Assembly: GCF_012396605.1 (NCBI RefSeq)
Contig: NZ_JAAXPW010000028.1
Location: 1 to 43,886 of the forward strand
Source of the DNA: Ureibacillus thermosphaericus
GTDB lineage: Bacteria; Bacillota; Bacilli; Bacillales_A; Planococcaceae
DNA length: 43,886 bases
Direction: 5' to 3'
Shown here: positions 1 through 9,691 of the stretch, in pieces
How positions within the stretch are numbered: the first letter of the stretch is position 1
How the letters are laid out: the number at the start of each line of letters is the position of its first letter
The notes under the pieces: model-generated
Database searches by the model: none
The model's input: the letters and a program-made list of their open reading frames with translations, nothing else
Told to the model about the DNA's origin: nothing
Made by a program: the position numbers and the translations under genes

Positions 1-191
1 ACTTTCAATAGACTAGTAACAGTATATTTGAAAGTGATTGATGGTGGGGAAACTGTTTAATCTTATTTGGGGAATTCTGTTGAGTTCTATTTGTGGAAAA
101 CTGTTGATTCTAGTTTAGCGTTTACAAATATCGCGAAAACAAAAAGCAAGGGATTTATGTAGCTACTGAAACTTTAAAAAAACTAAAAAGT

Positions 192-572
192 ATGCAAGAT
201 ACCCATAAAGTTGGAAAGTTAACGAATTTTGTTATTGAATACTATACTGTTTTACCAATAAAAAAAATTATGAAAGATTTATTTGATTTATATTCTGAGT
301 TATCCGGAGCAGTTCATGTAAATGACAAGGATAATTTTACGCCTCATAAATATTTAGTAGATTACAATAAGATTAGTGAAGAACAAATAAATCTGCATTT
401 AATAAATCTTGAAATTGTAATTAATAATATAATTTTTATATTATATTATTTTACATTCCATTTAGTTGATGAAGGTATTCAAGTTATAAAAAGAGATCTA
501 TTAGAATTTGAAAAAAATTTACAAGAAAAAGAAAAAAACGTTTTAGATGAAATAGAAAAGTTATTTGAATAG
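192..572 (+). CDS. Hypothetical 126-residue protein, possibly 5'-truncated
   Basis: I do not recognise this protein. It is AT-rich and begins with basic, helical residues. A central hydrophobic stretch (about residues 72-92, rich in Ile/Phe/Tyr) could be a buried or membrane helix, and the C-terminus is charged and coiled-coil-like (Glu/Lys). The ATG has no visible Shine-Dalgarno sequence. The frame stays open upstream to a stop at 111-113 with coding-like residues, so the real gene may have begun further upstream and been truncated. It lies beside phage debris, so it may itself be a remnant. Hypothetical only. Confidence 0.4.
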   Translation: MQDTHKVGKLTNFVIEYYTVLPIKKIMKDLFDLYSELSGAVHVNDKDNFTPHKYLVDYNKISEEQINLHLINLEIVINNIIFILYYFTFHLVDEGIQVIKRDLLEFEKNLQEKEKNVLDEIEKLFE

Positions 573-1020
573 TATTTTTAATTAAAACAAAACATATGAA
601 ACTGGTGAAGTGAATTTAAATTGTACAATGGAAGGTAGTATTGGGGCGGAATGTAACACCGCTTAATAAATCTGCTTCGGTCTATTCTATAATAAACAAT
701 GAAGAATGGACAATAACCCTAAGCAGCCGAAAAAATTTCGGTTGTTTTTTTCATTTTTAACGAAGGATGAGTGTTATGTAATCCACAATCAAGATTGAAA
801 GATGTGAACGAACCAGAATGATTGCAAAACATTTGTCATATCAAAAGCATAAGAAAATAGATACGATTTTTAAATCTCATGAATAAGGTGGGAAAATAAA
901 ACTGTTTGGAATTAAGAAGGAATTTCCATTATTATTGTCTAAAAATGTAAGATGATGAGGTAGTGAAAAAAGTGGTAATAGATTTAATGTACTTCTGTGC
1001 ATAGCGGACAGAAAGCAATT
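573..1020. other. Gene-poor stretch with coding debris
   Basis: There is no intact gene here. A short open stretch (about 586-667, plus strand) reads like the tail of a protein (TMEGSIGAECNTA then stop) but has no start. A hairpin terminator sits at 724-751. From about 770 to 1020 stop codons occur in all plus frames. The last part may contain the N-terminal remains of the terminase that follows. Confidence 0.4.
724..751 (+). terminator. Rho-independent terminator
   Basis: A 9-bp stem (CAGCCGAAA paired with TTTCGGTTG, one G-T pair) has a 3-nt loop and is followed directly by seven T. It terminates plus-strand transcription coming from the 192-572 region. Confidence 0.75.
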
Positions 1021-2105
1021 TCAGTAGCCACTACTGTTTGGTAAATCTATGACTGTTGCGGAAACGTTCCCGGATTTTAATTTAGCTAAAAATCTAGATA
1101 AACGTGTAATTACTGCTACAAATTCAGATGGTTTAACAAAAAAATTTGGTCGATCGAAATAACGATTTTTCGCAATTATTTGGATTGAAATTAACTGAAT
1201 TGAATGCAGAAATAAAAGAATGAGGAATTGAGGGCTATCGAGGAGGAATGATTGCAACCGGTAAAAGCGGTTCTATCACTGGTCATGCCGACTTAATGCT
1301 CGATTAAGAAGTATGTAAGAAATAACATCACAAGTTATTCGAGATAACATCTAGGATGAATAGGTAGCAACACTTTCTACACGTTTGCATGACGGTGCTG
1401 CATTAATCGTTATCATGACACGTTGGTATGAAGATTATTTAATTGGTCGTAAAATTGTTGAACCGCTTTGTCAAGAATTGAGATTCGATGAGAAATGAAT
1501 ACGCAGAACAAAAAAACAGAATTTGGTTCTCACACCTGTATAGCGCTTTATCTACATTGACTTTCTTCTGCAGGAGGTAACATCTTTAAGCGGGAATGGA
1601 TGCGCTATTACGTTCGTACAAAACAACAAAAACTAACTGATGATGTGATGATATTGCCTACACATTTTGATAAAGTGTCAATCTTGGAACTGCACTTTCA
1701 AAGATTTCTCCACAGGTGACTTTGTGTGGTGTGCGGACATGTAAAGGTGAAATTTTTCGATTATCATCGCAAGGACTTCTCCGAAACAATCAAAGTAATT
1801 TGTGCTATATCAGATAAATGTTACAAGCTCGCAGTAAGTACATTGAAGATAAAACAAATGGGTCAGCAGTAATCGATATGTTGAAAGATGAAGTCAGTGG
1901 CATTTTTCCGGTTAATCCATACGGGAAAAAAACGCGCAAAAACGCTCTATCACCTTTATTTGAAACTGGAAATGTATCTTTTTACCACATCAATCCTTAC
2001 ACAAATGGTCAGAGAATGTTGTAGAAAGAATTAGTTTCATTTCCAAACGCTGAACACGACGATTTAATCAATTTGGGACAAGGTAGGTTAAATCAAATGT
2101 GTGCA
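1021..2105 (+). pseudogene. Decayed phage terminase large subunit (TerL)
   Basis: Conserved TerL blocks occur in the right order, but stops and frameshifts separate them. (1) A Walker-A-like FGKSMT segment at about 1037-1054 is followed by LAKNLDKRVITATNSD. (2) GYRGGMIATG...GSITGHAD lies at about 1228-1295, just before the expected Walker B aspartates. (3) ATLSTRLHDGAA then MTRWYED lies at about 1367-1435. (4) FKREWMRYY lies at about 1588. (5) The nuclease-domain segment NGSAVIDMLKDEVSGIFPVN falls inside the open stretch 1818-2024. (6) The tail FPNAEHDDLI is at about 2040-2070. In family members TerL is the ATP-driven DNA-packaging motor with a C-terminal RNase-H-like nuclease. This copy cannot be functional. 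No portal, capsid or integrase genes are visible nearby, so it is an isolated prophage relic. End points are approximate. Confidence 0.8.
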
Positions 2106-2343
2106 AGCAAATCTAATCCGATTGAACACTATAAAAACCTTATGGAAATACGACCGAGAATAAAATGAATAATTGATCTACATTGTTTCCGGAAAAATTT
2201 TTTCAAAATAAGAACTAGCTCGCTGATCTGTCACCTGTAATAAATGGCATGAAACATTCAAATGTGTATCAATCCTAGACTGAAATACTCAATAAATATA
2301 CCAAAAATCCGTGGTGCTGCACTTCAATTGAAGGGGATGGTCA

Positions 2344-2478
2344 TTAACACCAAAAATATATGTTTTCAAGTGTTTTCCAATTAGCGCCATAGGACTTTTT
2401 TATAAAATCTTTAATAGGAAAAAGAATCGCAATGAACACAATCGTTAATGTTTGAACAGTTCCAATGTAATAGAGCAT
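2344..2478 (-). CDS. Small membrane peptide, 44 residues
   Basis: This reads on the minus strand from ATG at 2478 to TAA at 2344-2346. The start is preceded by an AAAGGGGGGG Shine-Dalgarno at a spacing of 6-7 nt, the main reason to believe it. The peptide begins MLYYIGTVQTLTIVFIAILF, one predicted transmembrane helix (about residues 4-21). A basic segment PIKDFIKKSYGANWK and an aromatic end (YFWC) follow, so it is probably a single-pass inner-membrane peptide with a cytoplasmic tail. No family is recognised. It stands alone next to phage debris, upstream of and divergent from the chemosensory operon. Confidence 0.55.
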   Translation of the reverse strand: MLYYIGTVQTLTIVFIAILFPIKDFIKKSYGANWKTLENIYFWC

Positions 2479-2895
2479 TTACTTCCCCCCCTTTTACCTC
2501 AAATCTTAGTAATACCTCAGTCTTTTATCTTCTCTAAACTTATTTAATTTTGGCATTTAATACCTTTTGAACACTTTTTTAATCAACCCCTTTTTCCTAT
2601 ATACCGGGAATATATTACTAGTTCCGAATAACTCATTAGTCAAACCTTAATGTGAACATCATAAAATGATTAGAAAGGATCCTATTTTAATTATTCAAAT
2701 CAATTTATATATCGATTTTTTATATGAACAAAAGTCATTCCCTAAAACATATTAGATAGTCTTATAGTAATTCACGATTCATTTAGTTAATTAATACTAT
2801 CTATTTTTTATCGTATTAGGAATATATTACAATACTCAAAAATTATAAATAGGTCCAAAATAATAGTATATTTTCTCCGGAAAGGATGCGCTTAT
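2479..2895 (+). promoter_or_regulatory. Long upstream region of the chemosensory operon
   Basis: This AT-rich stretch of 417 bases has no gene. The direct repeat GGAATATATTAC occurs at 2607-2618 and again at 2819-2830. A possible -10 element (TACAAT, 2828-2833) overlaps the end of the second copy, but there is no convincing -35 at 17 bp. A strong ribosome binding site (GGAAAGGATG) precedes cheW. The promoter is presumed to lie here. Confidence 0.4.
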
Positions 2896-3345
2896 ATGAA
2901 ATGCATAGATCAAATTGATGAAAATCAGTTTGTTGTCTTTTCACTAAACGAACAATTATATGCGTTTTCCATTGAAGAAGTAGTAGAAATTTTACGAGTT
3001 CCATCCATCACTAGCATACCGGGCATCAACCCAAATATTGAAGGAGTGATTAATTTAAGGGGAAATATCATCCCAGTCGTTAATTTACATAAACGTTTTC
3101 AATTGCCTATTCCAAATAAAAATAAAAAAAACAGAATCGTGATTGTGCAAGGTAAAAATGAAAATATTGGATTGTTGGTAGACAAAATAAACATGGTAAC
3201 TAGATTTGATGAAGAGCATGTTGAGCCAAATTCTAACCAAACATTAGAAGAAGATGTCGTCATATTTTTTGCAAAACATAAAGATCAAGTAATCGGTGTT
3301 TTAAATCTAGAAAAAGTATTATATGAAAACCATCAAGTTAGTTAG
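2896..3345 (+). CDS. cheW: CheW chemotaxis coupling protein
   Basis: This is a 149-residue single CheW domain, the normal length. CheW is the cytoplasmic adaptor joining the histidine kinase CheA to receptor signalling tips. Family signatures are visible: FVVFSLNEQLYAFSIEEV at residues 12-29, GVINLRGNIIPVVNL at about 55-69 (the NLRG motif) and IGLLVDKI at about 94-101. GGAAAGGATG lies at good spacing before the ATG. cheA begins 11 bp after its stop, and the five che genes are co-directional, so this is the first gene of the operon. With the two CheW domains in the adjacent CheA, the cluster carries three CheW modules. Confidence 0.95.
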   Translation: MKCIDQIDENQFVVFSLNEQLYAFSIEEVVEILRVPSITSIPGINPNIEGVINLRGNIIPVVNLHKRFQLPIPNKNKKNRIVIVQGKNENIGLLVDKINMVTRFDEEHVEPNSNQTLEEDVVIFFAKHKDQVIGVLNLEKVLYENHQVS

Positions 3346-3356
3346 AAGGTGCTATT

Positions 3357-5870
3357 ATGGCTGAATTTGATGTATCAAACTATTTAGGTGTTTTTTTAGA
3401 TGAGGTAGATGAACAACTACAAATATTAGATGCAGAAATTCTTCGTTTAGAGAAGGAACCAAACAATATTAAAACGATTGAAAATATTTTTAGGGCTGCT
3501 CATACATTGAAGGGTTCCTCTGCGTCAATGGGCTTTGAAAAGATGAAAGAGTTTACCCATCATTTAGAAAACGTTTTTGATCAAATAAGACATAGAAAGA
3601 TCCAAGTTACTCCTACTCTTATCAATGTCATTCTTGACTGCATTGATTTAATTAGACTAATGAAAGAATCCATTATTGAAGGAACATTAGATGAAATGGA
3701 TATTCAACCTTTCATCGAACACTTAGAAGCATTTCATGTTGATTCAAATATACATAAGACCAAAGCGGAGTTGGTGCAACAATCGATGGAATATGTGTTA
3801 GATGATTATCAAAAAAATGTTCTTTTAAATGGTTTTACGCTCGGACATCTCGCTTATGAAATTGAGATTCATTTATTAAAAGATTCCTTAATGAAAAGTG
3901 TTCGTGCTTTTTTAATACAAAATACTATCAGTGAAATGGGAGAGATTATTGCTTCCTTTCCAAGCGTCGAAGTAATGGAAAGTGAAGAAGAGTTCCATGG
4001 GAAAATGGTGTTCATTGTTTTAACGAAGAGAACGAGGGAAGAATTGTTAGAATGTATCAACCATCTTTCTGAAATAGAGCAAGTAACGATAAAAGAAATC
4101 TCTAAGTCGACGTTATTCAATGAGACATCAATACAAAAAGAGTCGCTTGAGGTAGAAACGACAGAAGCAAACCAGAACGAAAATGCCAACCAGCAAAAGA
4201 GGAAAATTGCTACAACGGTACGAGTCGATGTTGATCGACTGGAATATTTAATGAATCTAGTTGGTGAGTTAGTTATTGATCAAACAAGATTAGTCGATGT
4301 TTGTGGGCGTTTTTTACAAATGGGAATGAGTACGGAACATGAATTTGAAATATTAGATGATGTAACGAATCACTTAAGTCGTGTAATTTCAGAACTGCAA
4401 GAAGGCATGATGAAAACGAGAATGTTGCCGATTGAGCAATTATTTAATCGTTTTCCAAGAATGGTAAGAGATACGGCTCGACAAGCAGGAAAAGAAATTG
4501 ATTTTGTGATGGAAGGAAAGGAAACGGAATTAGACCGTACATTAATTGAGGAAATTAGCGATCCAATAATCCATTTATTAAGAAATGCTATTGATCATGG
4601 AATTGAAAGTCCAGAAGAGCGGAAAAAGTTGGGGAAGCCTGCAAGTGGTCGCGTTGTGTTACGTGCATTTCATGAGGAAAATCATATTGTCATTTCCATT
4701 ACTGATGATGGAAGAGGTATTGATCCAGAAAAAATTAAAAAGGCTTCTATTGAAAAGGGAATTATTTCAGAAGATGATGCACGGAAGTTAAACGATGAAG
4801 ATGCGATGTTTTTAATATTTAAATCAGGATTTTCTACCGCTAAAAAAGTGACCGACATTTCCGGACGAGGCGTTGGAATGGATATTGTGAAAACGCATAT
4901 CGAGAAGCTTAATGGAGTAATTGATATTCAATCAATTATTGGAGAAGGAACAACCTTTACGATTAAACTTCCATTAACTTTAGCCATTATTCGTTCGCTG
5001 CTTGTTAAATTTGGAACTAAAACCTTTGCTGTACCCCTTGTCAATGTTTTAGAAATAATTCGGTTAAATAAAAGTGACATTCAAATTGTAAATGGTCAAG
5101 AAGTGGGGGTAATTCGTGGAAGAGTACTGCCACTAGTACGTATGAAAGAGCGTTTAGGGCTTGGAGAAGAAAATGAAAACGAAAAAGACAAAAAGAGAGA
5201 ATTTGTCGTAGTTGTAGGAATTGCAGAAAAAAGAGTAGGGATTATTGCAGATAAAATGATTGGAAATCAAGAAATTGTCATCAAATCCCTTGGTTCTTAT
5301 ATCGGTTCACCGCCTTTCATATCTGGAGCGACAATTATGGGGGATGGCAGCATCGCTTTAATTTTGGATGTTTCATCGGTTGTTCGGGATAACGGAACAC
5401 TTATTCAAGAGCAAAAAGACGAGTTATCAAAAACGGAACTGAATGATGAGAAACAGTTCGTAACCTTTAAATTAGATTCTGAAGAATATGGTATTGAAAT
5501 ACAAAAGGTAAAAGATATTATTTTGCCACCACCGATTACAAAAGTCGTTGAGGCCCCAGACGATGTGTTAGGGTTAATGGATCTTCGAGGAAAAATGTTG
5601 CCGGTCATTGATTTAAGAAAACGATTCAATTTACCAGATGTACAGAAAGGAAAAAAATCTCGAGTGATTGTTTTAGAAGCTGGGGAAGAGGATATCGGTA
5701 TTTTAGTAGACGAGGTAACGCAAGTATTAAAAATTAGCGAAACATCAATCGAGCATCCACAGAAAAAGCAATATTCTAATCTTTCCTCGTTAATCAAGGG
5801 AATTAGTAAAGTGAAGGAACGAATTGTTTTAATTTTGGCGTTTGAAGAATTATTAAAATCGCTGAAATAA
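3357..5870 (+). CDS. cheA: CheA histidine kinase with an extra C-terminal CheW domain
   Basis: An 837-residue protein. Domains in order: P1 HPt (1-110) with phospho-acceptor His49 in AAHTLKGSSASMG; a P2-like ferredoxin-fold domain (about 150-245), which in the family docks response regulators; P3 dimerisation (about 280-345, RLEYLMNLVGELVIDQTRL); P4 HATPase with N box (HLLRNAIDHGIE, about 405), G1 (DDGRGID, about 448) and G2 (GRGVGMDIV, about 502); P5 CheW-like (about 535-680); then a second CheW domain (about 698-835) with its own GLMDLRGKMLPVIDL motif. Typical CheA proteins stop after P5, so the second CheW domain is an unusual fusion. It could add a docking site to the array lattice. All catalytic boxes look intact. 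It autophosphorylates His49 by family precedent. P2 is retained although no CheY is encoded here. Confidence 0.95.
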   Translation: MAEFDVSNYLGVFLDEVDEQLQILDAEILRLEKEPNNIKTIENIFRAAHTLKGSSASMGFEKMKEFTHHLENVFDQIRHRKIQVTPTLINVILDCIDLIRLMKESIIEGTLDEMDIQPFIEHLEAFHVDSNIHKTKAELVQQSMEYVLDDYQKNVLLNGFTLGHLAYEIEIHLLKDSLMKSVRAFLIQNTISEMGEIIASFPSVEVMESEEEFHGKMVFIVLTKRTREELLECINHLSEIEQVTIKEISKSTLFNETSIQKESLEVETTEANQNENANQQKRKIATTVRVDVDRLEYLMNLVGELVIDQTRLVDVCGRFLQMGMSTEHEFEILDDVTNHLSRVISELQEGMMKTRMLPIEQLFNRFPRMVRDTARQAGKEIDFVMEGKETELDRTLIEEISDPIIHLLRNAIDHGIESPEERKKLGKPASGRVVLRAFHEENHIVISITDDGRGIDPEKIKKASIEKGIISEDDARKLNDEDAMFLIFKSGFSTAKKVTDISGRGVGMDIVKTHIEKLNGVIDIQSIIGEGTTFTIKLPLTLAIIRSLLVKFGTKTFAVPLVNVLEIIRLNKSDIQIVNGQEVGVIRGRVLPLVRMKERLGLGEENENEKDKKREFVVVVGIAEKRVGIIADKMIGNQEIVIKSLGSYIGSPPFISGATIMGDGSIALILDVSSVVRDNGTLIQEQKDELSKTELNDEKQFVTFKLDSEEYGIEIQKVKDIILPPPITKVVEAPDDVLGLMDLRGKMLPVIDLRKRFNLPDVQKGKKSRVIVLEAGEEDIGILVDEVTQVLKISETSIEHPQKKQYSNLSSLIKGISKVKERIVLILAFEELLKSLK

Positions 5871-5895
5871 AAATACATATTAGGAGGCAAAAGGC

Positions 5896-8800
5896 ATGGT
5901 TTTATTCAATAAAACAAAAGAACATAAACAACAAATTTTAAGATTTGCAACAGAGTTAGAAAAACAATATCATGATTTAACTGATATCACAAATGTTATA
6001 ACTGATGGAAACGAAGTAAGTATTCAATGTCTTCAACAGACAAAAGTAGAAATTTCAACATTGCTTCAAGCAATTAACGGAGTTGTTTCAAAAGCGGAAA
6101 AATTAAAAGAATCTAGTAATGAGGCCTTTCAGTTGTTTAAAGGAATGATAACGGAAATAGAAGAGCTAGATTTCGGTGAGGTAAGTGGTTCTACGTCATC
6201 AGAAGAAATTTCCTTCTTTTTAGAAGAAATGGGAAGTAAAATTAAAGGGATAGCTGGTCATGCAGACAGTTTAACACAATCTGCCCATTCTATCTCCAAC
6301 TCAATTCAAGAAATGGTCGCATCCATGCAGCAAGTTTCAGGAAATTCTGCAAACATTACCACTTCTTTTGAAAATATTTCAATGTCATTGGAACAAATGA
6401 GAACTTCCATCGCTGGTGTTACAGAAAACGCAAAGAGTTTAACTGACTCAGCTGAGAACATGCACAATACAATGAGAAATTTTGCTAACTATTTGATTGA
6501 AATAGGAGAAAACTCGAAAACAACCTTTACTTCAATTGATCAAATGGTTGCTGCAATTGAAGAAATGTCTGTATCCATTAAAGGAGTTGCCGCAAATACA
6601 GAAAATTTAACAGAAACTGCTGTAGAAGCTTATGACTCTGTACAAGAAATGGCAGCTTCTACTCAACAAGTAGCAGGCAACGCAAAAAGCGCAACAGATT
6701 CTGTTGAAAAATTTGCTTCTGCTATCGAAGAAATGTCTGTATCCTTTGCACAAGTATCTGAAAATACGGAAAGCCTCACTTTGTCAGCGAAGGAAACATC
6801 TGATGGTATAACAGAAATAGCGTCATCTATTGAGCAAATTGCAAAAAATACAATGAATACATCCGCATCAGTAGAGGAAGTATCAGTAGCCATTGAAGAA
6901 ATGGGACAACAAATTAATGGGGTAGCAAATAATGCAAGTAATTTAACAGTATCTGTTGAAATGACAAGTGCAGCAATTGAAGAATTAAGTTCATCTATAC
7001 AACAAGTTGCAGGGAATGTTACGAGCACAGTCAGTTCCGTTGAACAAATTTCTGTTGCTGTAGAACAATTGGGTAATTCAAGCAAGGGAATTGCAGGCAA
7101 TGCGGAGGTCTTGTTTGACAATTTGAAAAATGTCAAAGAAGCGATGCAAGAAATTGCTACATCCGTAGAACAAGTAGCTGGCAATACGAGAAGTACAGCA
7201 GCATCGATTGAAGAAGTTTCAGCGGCTATTGAAGAAATGGGTAGCCAAGTTAAAGGGATAGCTAACAATGCAGAATCATTGTCAAACTCAACAGTAGAAA
7301 TATCTTCATCCATTCAAGAATTAGCTGCTTCTGTAGAACAAGTAGCAGGCAATACGCAAAATACGGCAAGCTTTGTTGAACAAGTATCTACATCGATTGA
7401 ACAAATGGGGAAATCGATTAAAGGAGTTGCCGCAAATGCAGAAAATTTAACAGCAACTGCCGAAGAAGCAAGCTCTACAATGCAAGAAATGGCTGCATCC
7501 ATTCAACAAGTAGCAGTGAATGCTGAAAATGTCAATGGATTTGCTAGGGCGGTAACAGAGGATGCCATAAATGGAAGAGAAGCTGTACTGGAATCTGTTG
7601 AAGGAATGAAAGAGATTGGAAAAGTCATTCAACAAGCATCGTCAGTAATGCAAAATCTAGGAAAAAGCTCTGATGAAATCGGCAGCATCATTGAAGTGAT
7701 TGACGACATCGCGGAACAGACTAATCTTTTAGCGTTAAATGCGGCAATCGAAGCTGCAAGAGCTGGAGAACACGGTAAAGGATTTAGCGTAGTAGCCGAT
7801 GAGGTAGGAAAACTTGCCGAACGCACAGCTGCTGCAACAAAAGAAATTGCTGCTCTAATTAAAGGCATCCAAGCAGAAACATCTGACGCGATTAAAGCCA
7901 TAGAAGTTGGAGAACAAAAAGTCGAAAATGGTTACAAACTTTCCGCTCGAGCAAGTAATGCCATTGAGCAAATTGTAAGTAGCGTGGAAAATATTAATAT
8001 GCAAATTTCTGAAATCACTACTGCAACAACAGCGCAAGCTCAACAATCACAAGATGTTGTGAAATTAGTAGAAAACGTAACAAATCAAGCGAATCTAGTG
8101 ACACAAGCGACAATCGAGCAAACAGCAGGGGTAGAAGAAATTATTAGAGGGGTTGTTAATGCTCGTGAACAATTAAATCAAATTTCAGAAGCAATTGTGG
8201 AACAAGCTGCTCAATCCCAAACAATCGTGACTGCCGTGGATAGCATGCAAGTTCAAGTAGAGCAAGTTACTCAAGCGACGAAAGAACAAGCAGGTGGAGT
8301 CGAAGAAATTATTAAAAGTGTTGTAAACTCACGAGAACAATTAAGACAAATTACGACAGCTACTGAGGAACAAGCGAACCATGCCAAAAATATTGGCGAC
8401 CTGTTAGAAAGTATTACAAATCAAACGGAACAAGTAACAAATGCCACAATTGAACAAACATCAGCTGTAAATGAAATTATTGATGGAATAAATAATGCTC
8501 GTGATCAATTAGCACAAATTTCAGTCGCAACAGATGAGCAGGCAATTCAAGCACGTTCTATAACTTCTGAAGTGGAGAACATGGTTGAACAAACAAAGCA
8601 AGTAACGGAGGCAGTAAAAGAGCAAGCAGCAGGGGTAGAAGATATTGTTAGAAGCGTTATGGATGCGCGAGAGCAAGTAAGCCAAATTACAACTGCAACG
8701 CAAGAACAATCAAAACAAGCAGAACTAATTGTAAAGGCTATATTGAATGTAACAAATCAATCTGAACACGTAAATCGCGCAACAAATGAACAAAAAGTGA

Positions 8801-9621
8801 TTGTTCAAAATGTGATGAAAGAAGTTATCAATGCGCGGGAGCAAGTAAAACAAATCTCCACTGCCATGGATGAACAAATGAAACAAGCCATCAATTTAGT
8901 AAACCATATTGAAAATGTTACGAATCAATCAAATCAAGTAACACAGTCGGTTGTAGAGCAATTGAAAGGTATTGAAAATGTCAATAATGAAATCGTAACG
9001 ATTCGAGAAGAAGCGCATCAAATTACAACCGCAACAGATCAATTATCGCAAAATGTACAAATGATTGTGAATACAATTGAAAGCGTGGCAAATCAAGCAA
9101 ATGACTTAACAGAAGCGATGGCGACACAAGTAAATGATGTAGAAGAGATAACAAAAGAAATTCATCATGCAAAAGAACAAATGCAACAAATCAATCATGA
9201 GATTGAAACTCAAGTAAAAGAATCTAATTCAATTGTTTCCATGACAAATGAAATATTATCTGAAGCAGAATATATTGCAGAATCCACAACAGAAAAGTCT
9301 AGTGGAGTAGAAGAGATGATTCATGCGACTATATCGATTTGCAATATATTCAATCAAATCACTGATTCCATGAACCAATTAAAAACCGAATATGAAACGA
9401 TGATGAAAGCTTTTGAGCTTGTTCAACATAATGCTAATGAAATTATTAACGATTCTACACAGCTTTCATTAGTTGAAGTGAAAAATATTGAAAAAGTAAT
9501 TCTTGAACTTTCTTATTCATCTCAACAAACAGACAAAGAATTAAATCATCTAACTAAAGCTATAGGTAAATTAAAGCAAAAAAATAATGAAATCCAAAAT
9601 TTTGCAATCACTTTAAAATAA
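5896..9621 (+). CDS. Giant soluble chemoreceptor of mirror-symmetric 56-residue repeats
   Basis: A 1241-residue methyl-accepting chemotaxis-type protein with no membrane segment and no recognisable sensor domain. Residues 108-555 are eight tandem 56-residue (8-heptad) units, each starting with a variant of AIEEMG and containing GVAxNAENLT and [12 protein letters not shown]. The conserved signalling tip is at about 603-640 ([18 protein letters not shown]), with tip Glu at 625. Residues 706-1153 are eight further 56-residue units starting QITTAT or QISxAT and containing ENVTNQxxQVT and VEEII. Midpoint of the repeats (630.5) almost coincides with the tip, so unit 1 should pair with unit 16 and so on in an antiparallel coiled-coil hairpin. 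Many A/S-x-x-E-E contexts resemble methylation sites. An excellent ribosome binding site (AGGAGG) precedes the ATG. It is presumably a cytoplasmic input to the adjacent CheA; the stimulus is unknown. It recalls FrzCD in lacking membrane anchors but is far longer. Confidence 0.9.
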   Translation: MVLFNKTKEHKQQILRFATELEKQYHDLTDITNVITDGNEVSIQCLQQTKVEISTLLQAINGVVSKAEKLKESSNEAFQLFKGMITEIEELDFGEVSGSTSSEEISFFLEEMGSKIKGIAGHADSLTQSAHSISNSIQEMVASMQQVSGNSANITTSFENISMSLEQMRTSIAGVTENAKSLTDSAENMHNTMRNFANYLIEIGENSKTTFTSIDQMVAAIEEMSVSIKGVAANTENLTETAVEAYDSVQEMAASTQQVAGNAKSATDSVEKFASAIEEMSVSFAQVSENTESLTLSAKETSDGITEIASSIEQIAKNTMNTSASVEEVSVAIEEMGQQINGVANNASNLTVSVEMTSAAIEELSSSIQQVAGNVTSTVSSVEQISVAVEQLGNSSKGIAGNAEVLFDNLKNVKEAMQEIATSVEQVAGNTRSTAASIEEVSAAIEEMGSQVKGIANNAESLSNSTVEISSSIQELAASVEQVAGNTQNTASFVEQVSTSIEQMGKSIKGVAANAENLTATAEEASSTMQEMAASIQQVAVNAENVNGFARAVTEDAINGREAVLESVEGMKEIGKVIQQASSVMQNLGKSSDEIGSIIEVIDDIAEQTNLLALNAAIEAARAGEHGKGFSVVADEVGKLAERTAAATKEIAALIKGIQAETSDAIKAIEVGEQKVENGYKLSARASNAIEQIVSSVENINMQISEITTATTAQAQQSQDVVKLVENVTNQANLVTQATIEQTAGVEEIIRGVVNAREQLNQISEAIVEQAAQSQTIVTAVDSMQVQVEQVTQATKEQAGGVEEIIKSVVNSREQLRQITTATEEQANHAKNIGDLLESITNQTEQVTNATIEQTSAVNEIIDGINNARDQLAQISVATDEQAIQARSITSEVENMVEQTKQVTEAVKEQAAGVEDIVRSVMDAREQVSQITTATQEQSKQAELIVKAILNVTNQSEHVNRATNEQKVIVQNVMKEVINAREQVKQISTAMDEQMKQAINLVNHIENVTNQSNQVTQSVVEQLKGIENVNNEIVTIREEAHQITTATDQLSQNVQMIVNTIESVANQANDLTEAMATQVNDVEEITKEIHHAKEQMQQINHEIETQVKESNSIVSMTNEILSEAEYIAESTTEKSSGVEEMIHATISICNIFNQITDSMNQLKTEYETMMKAFELVQHNANEIINDSTQLSLVEVKNIEKVILELSYSSQQTDKELNHLTKAIGKLKQKNNEIQNFAITLK

Positions 9622-9631
9622 ATAACTGGAA

Positions 9632-9657
9632 AATGAGGATGGGAAACCATCCTCATT
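9632..9657 (+). other. GAAA-tetraloop hairpin between receptor and cheR
   Basis: A perfect 11-bp stem (AATGAGGATGG/CCATCCTCATT) is closed by a GAAA tetraloop. No T-run follows, so it is not a classic terminator. Its place between the receptor and cheR suggests an mRNA stability or processing element that sets different expression of receptor and enzymes. This is an inference. Confidence 0.6.
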
Positions 9658-9691
9658 ACTTTGATTATGTTAATAGGAGAAAGGCAAGAAC

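Noticed and set aside
6663-7313. A 216-residue minus-strand open frame, and several shorter ones up to 8046, opposite the giant receptor
   Set aside because: They are shadows of the repetitive Ala/Ser/Glu-rich coding strand. They have no ribosome binding sites and low-complexity products that mirror the 56-residue repeats.
6219-9354. Regularly spaced repeats suggesting a CRISPR array or tandem DNA repeat
   Set aside because: The period is 168 nt and in frame, and similarity is at protein level with diverged codons. It is the coding sequence of the receptor.
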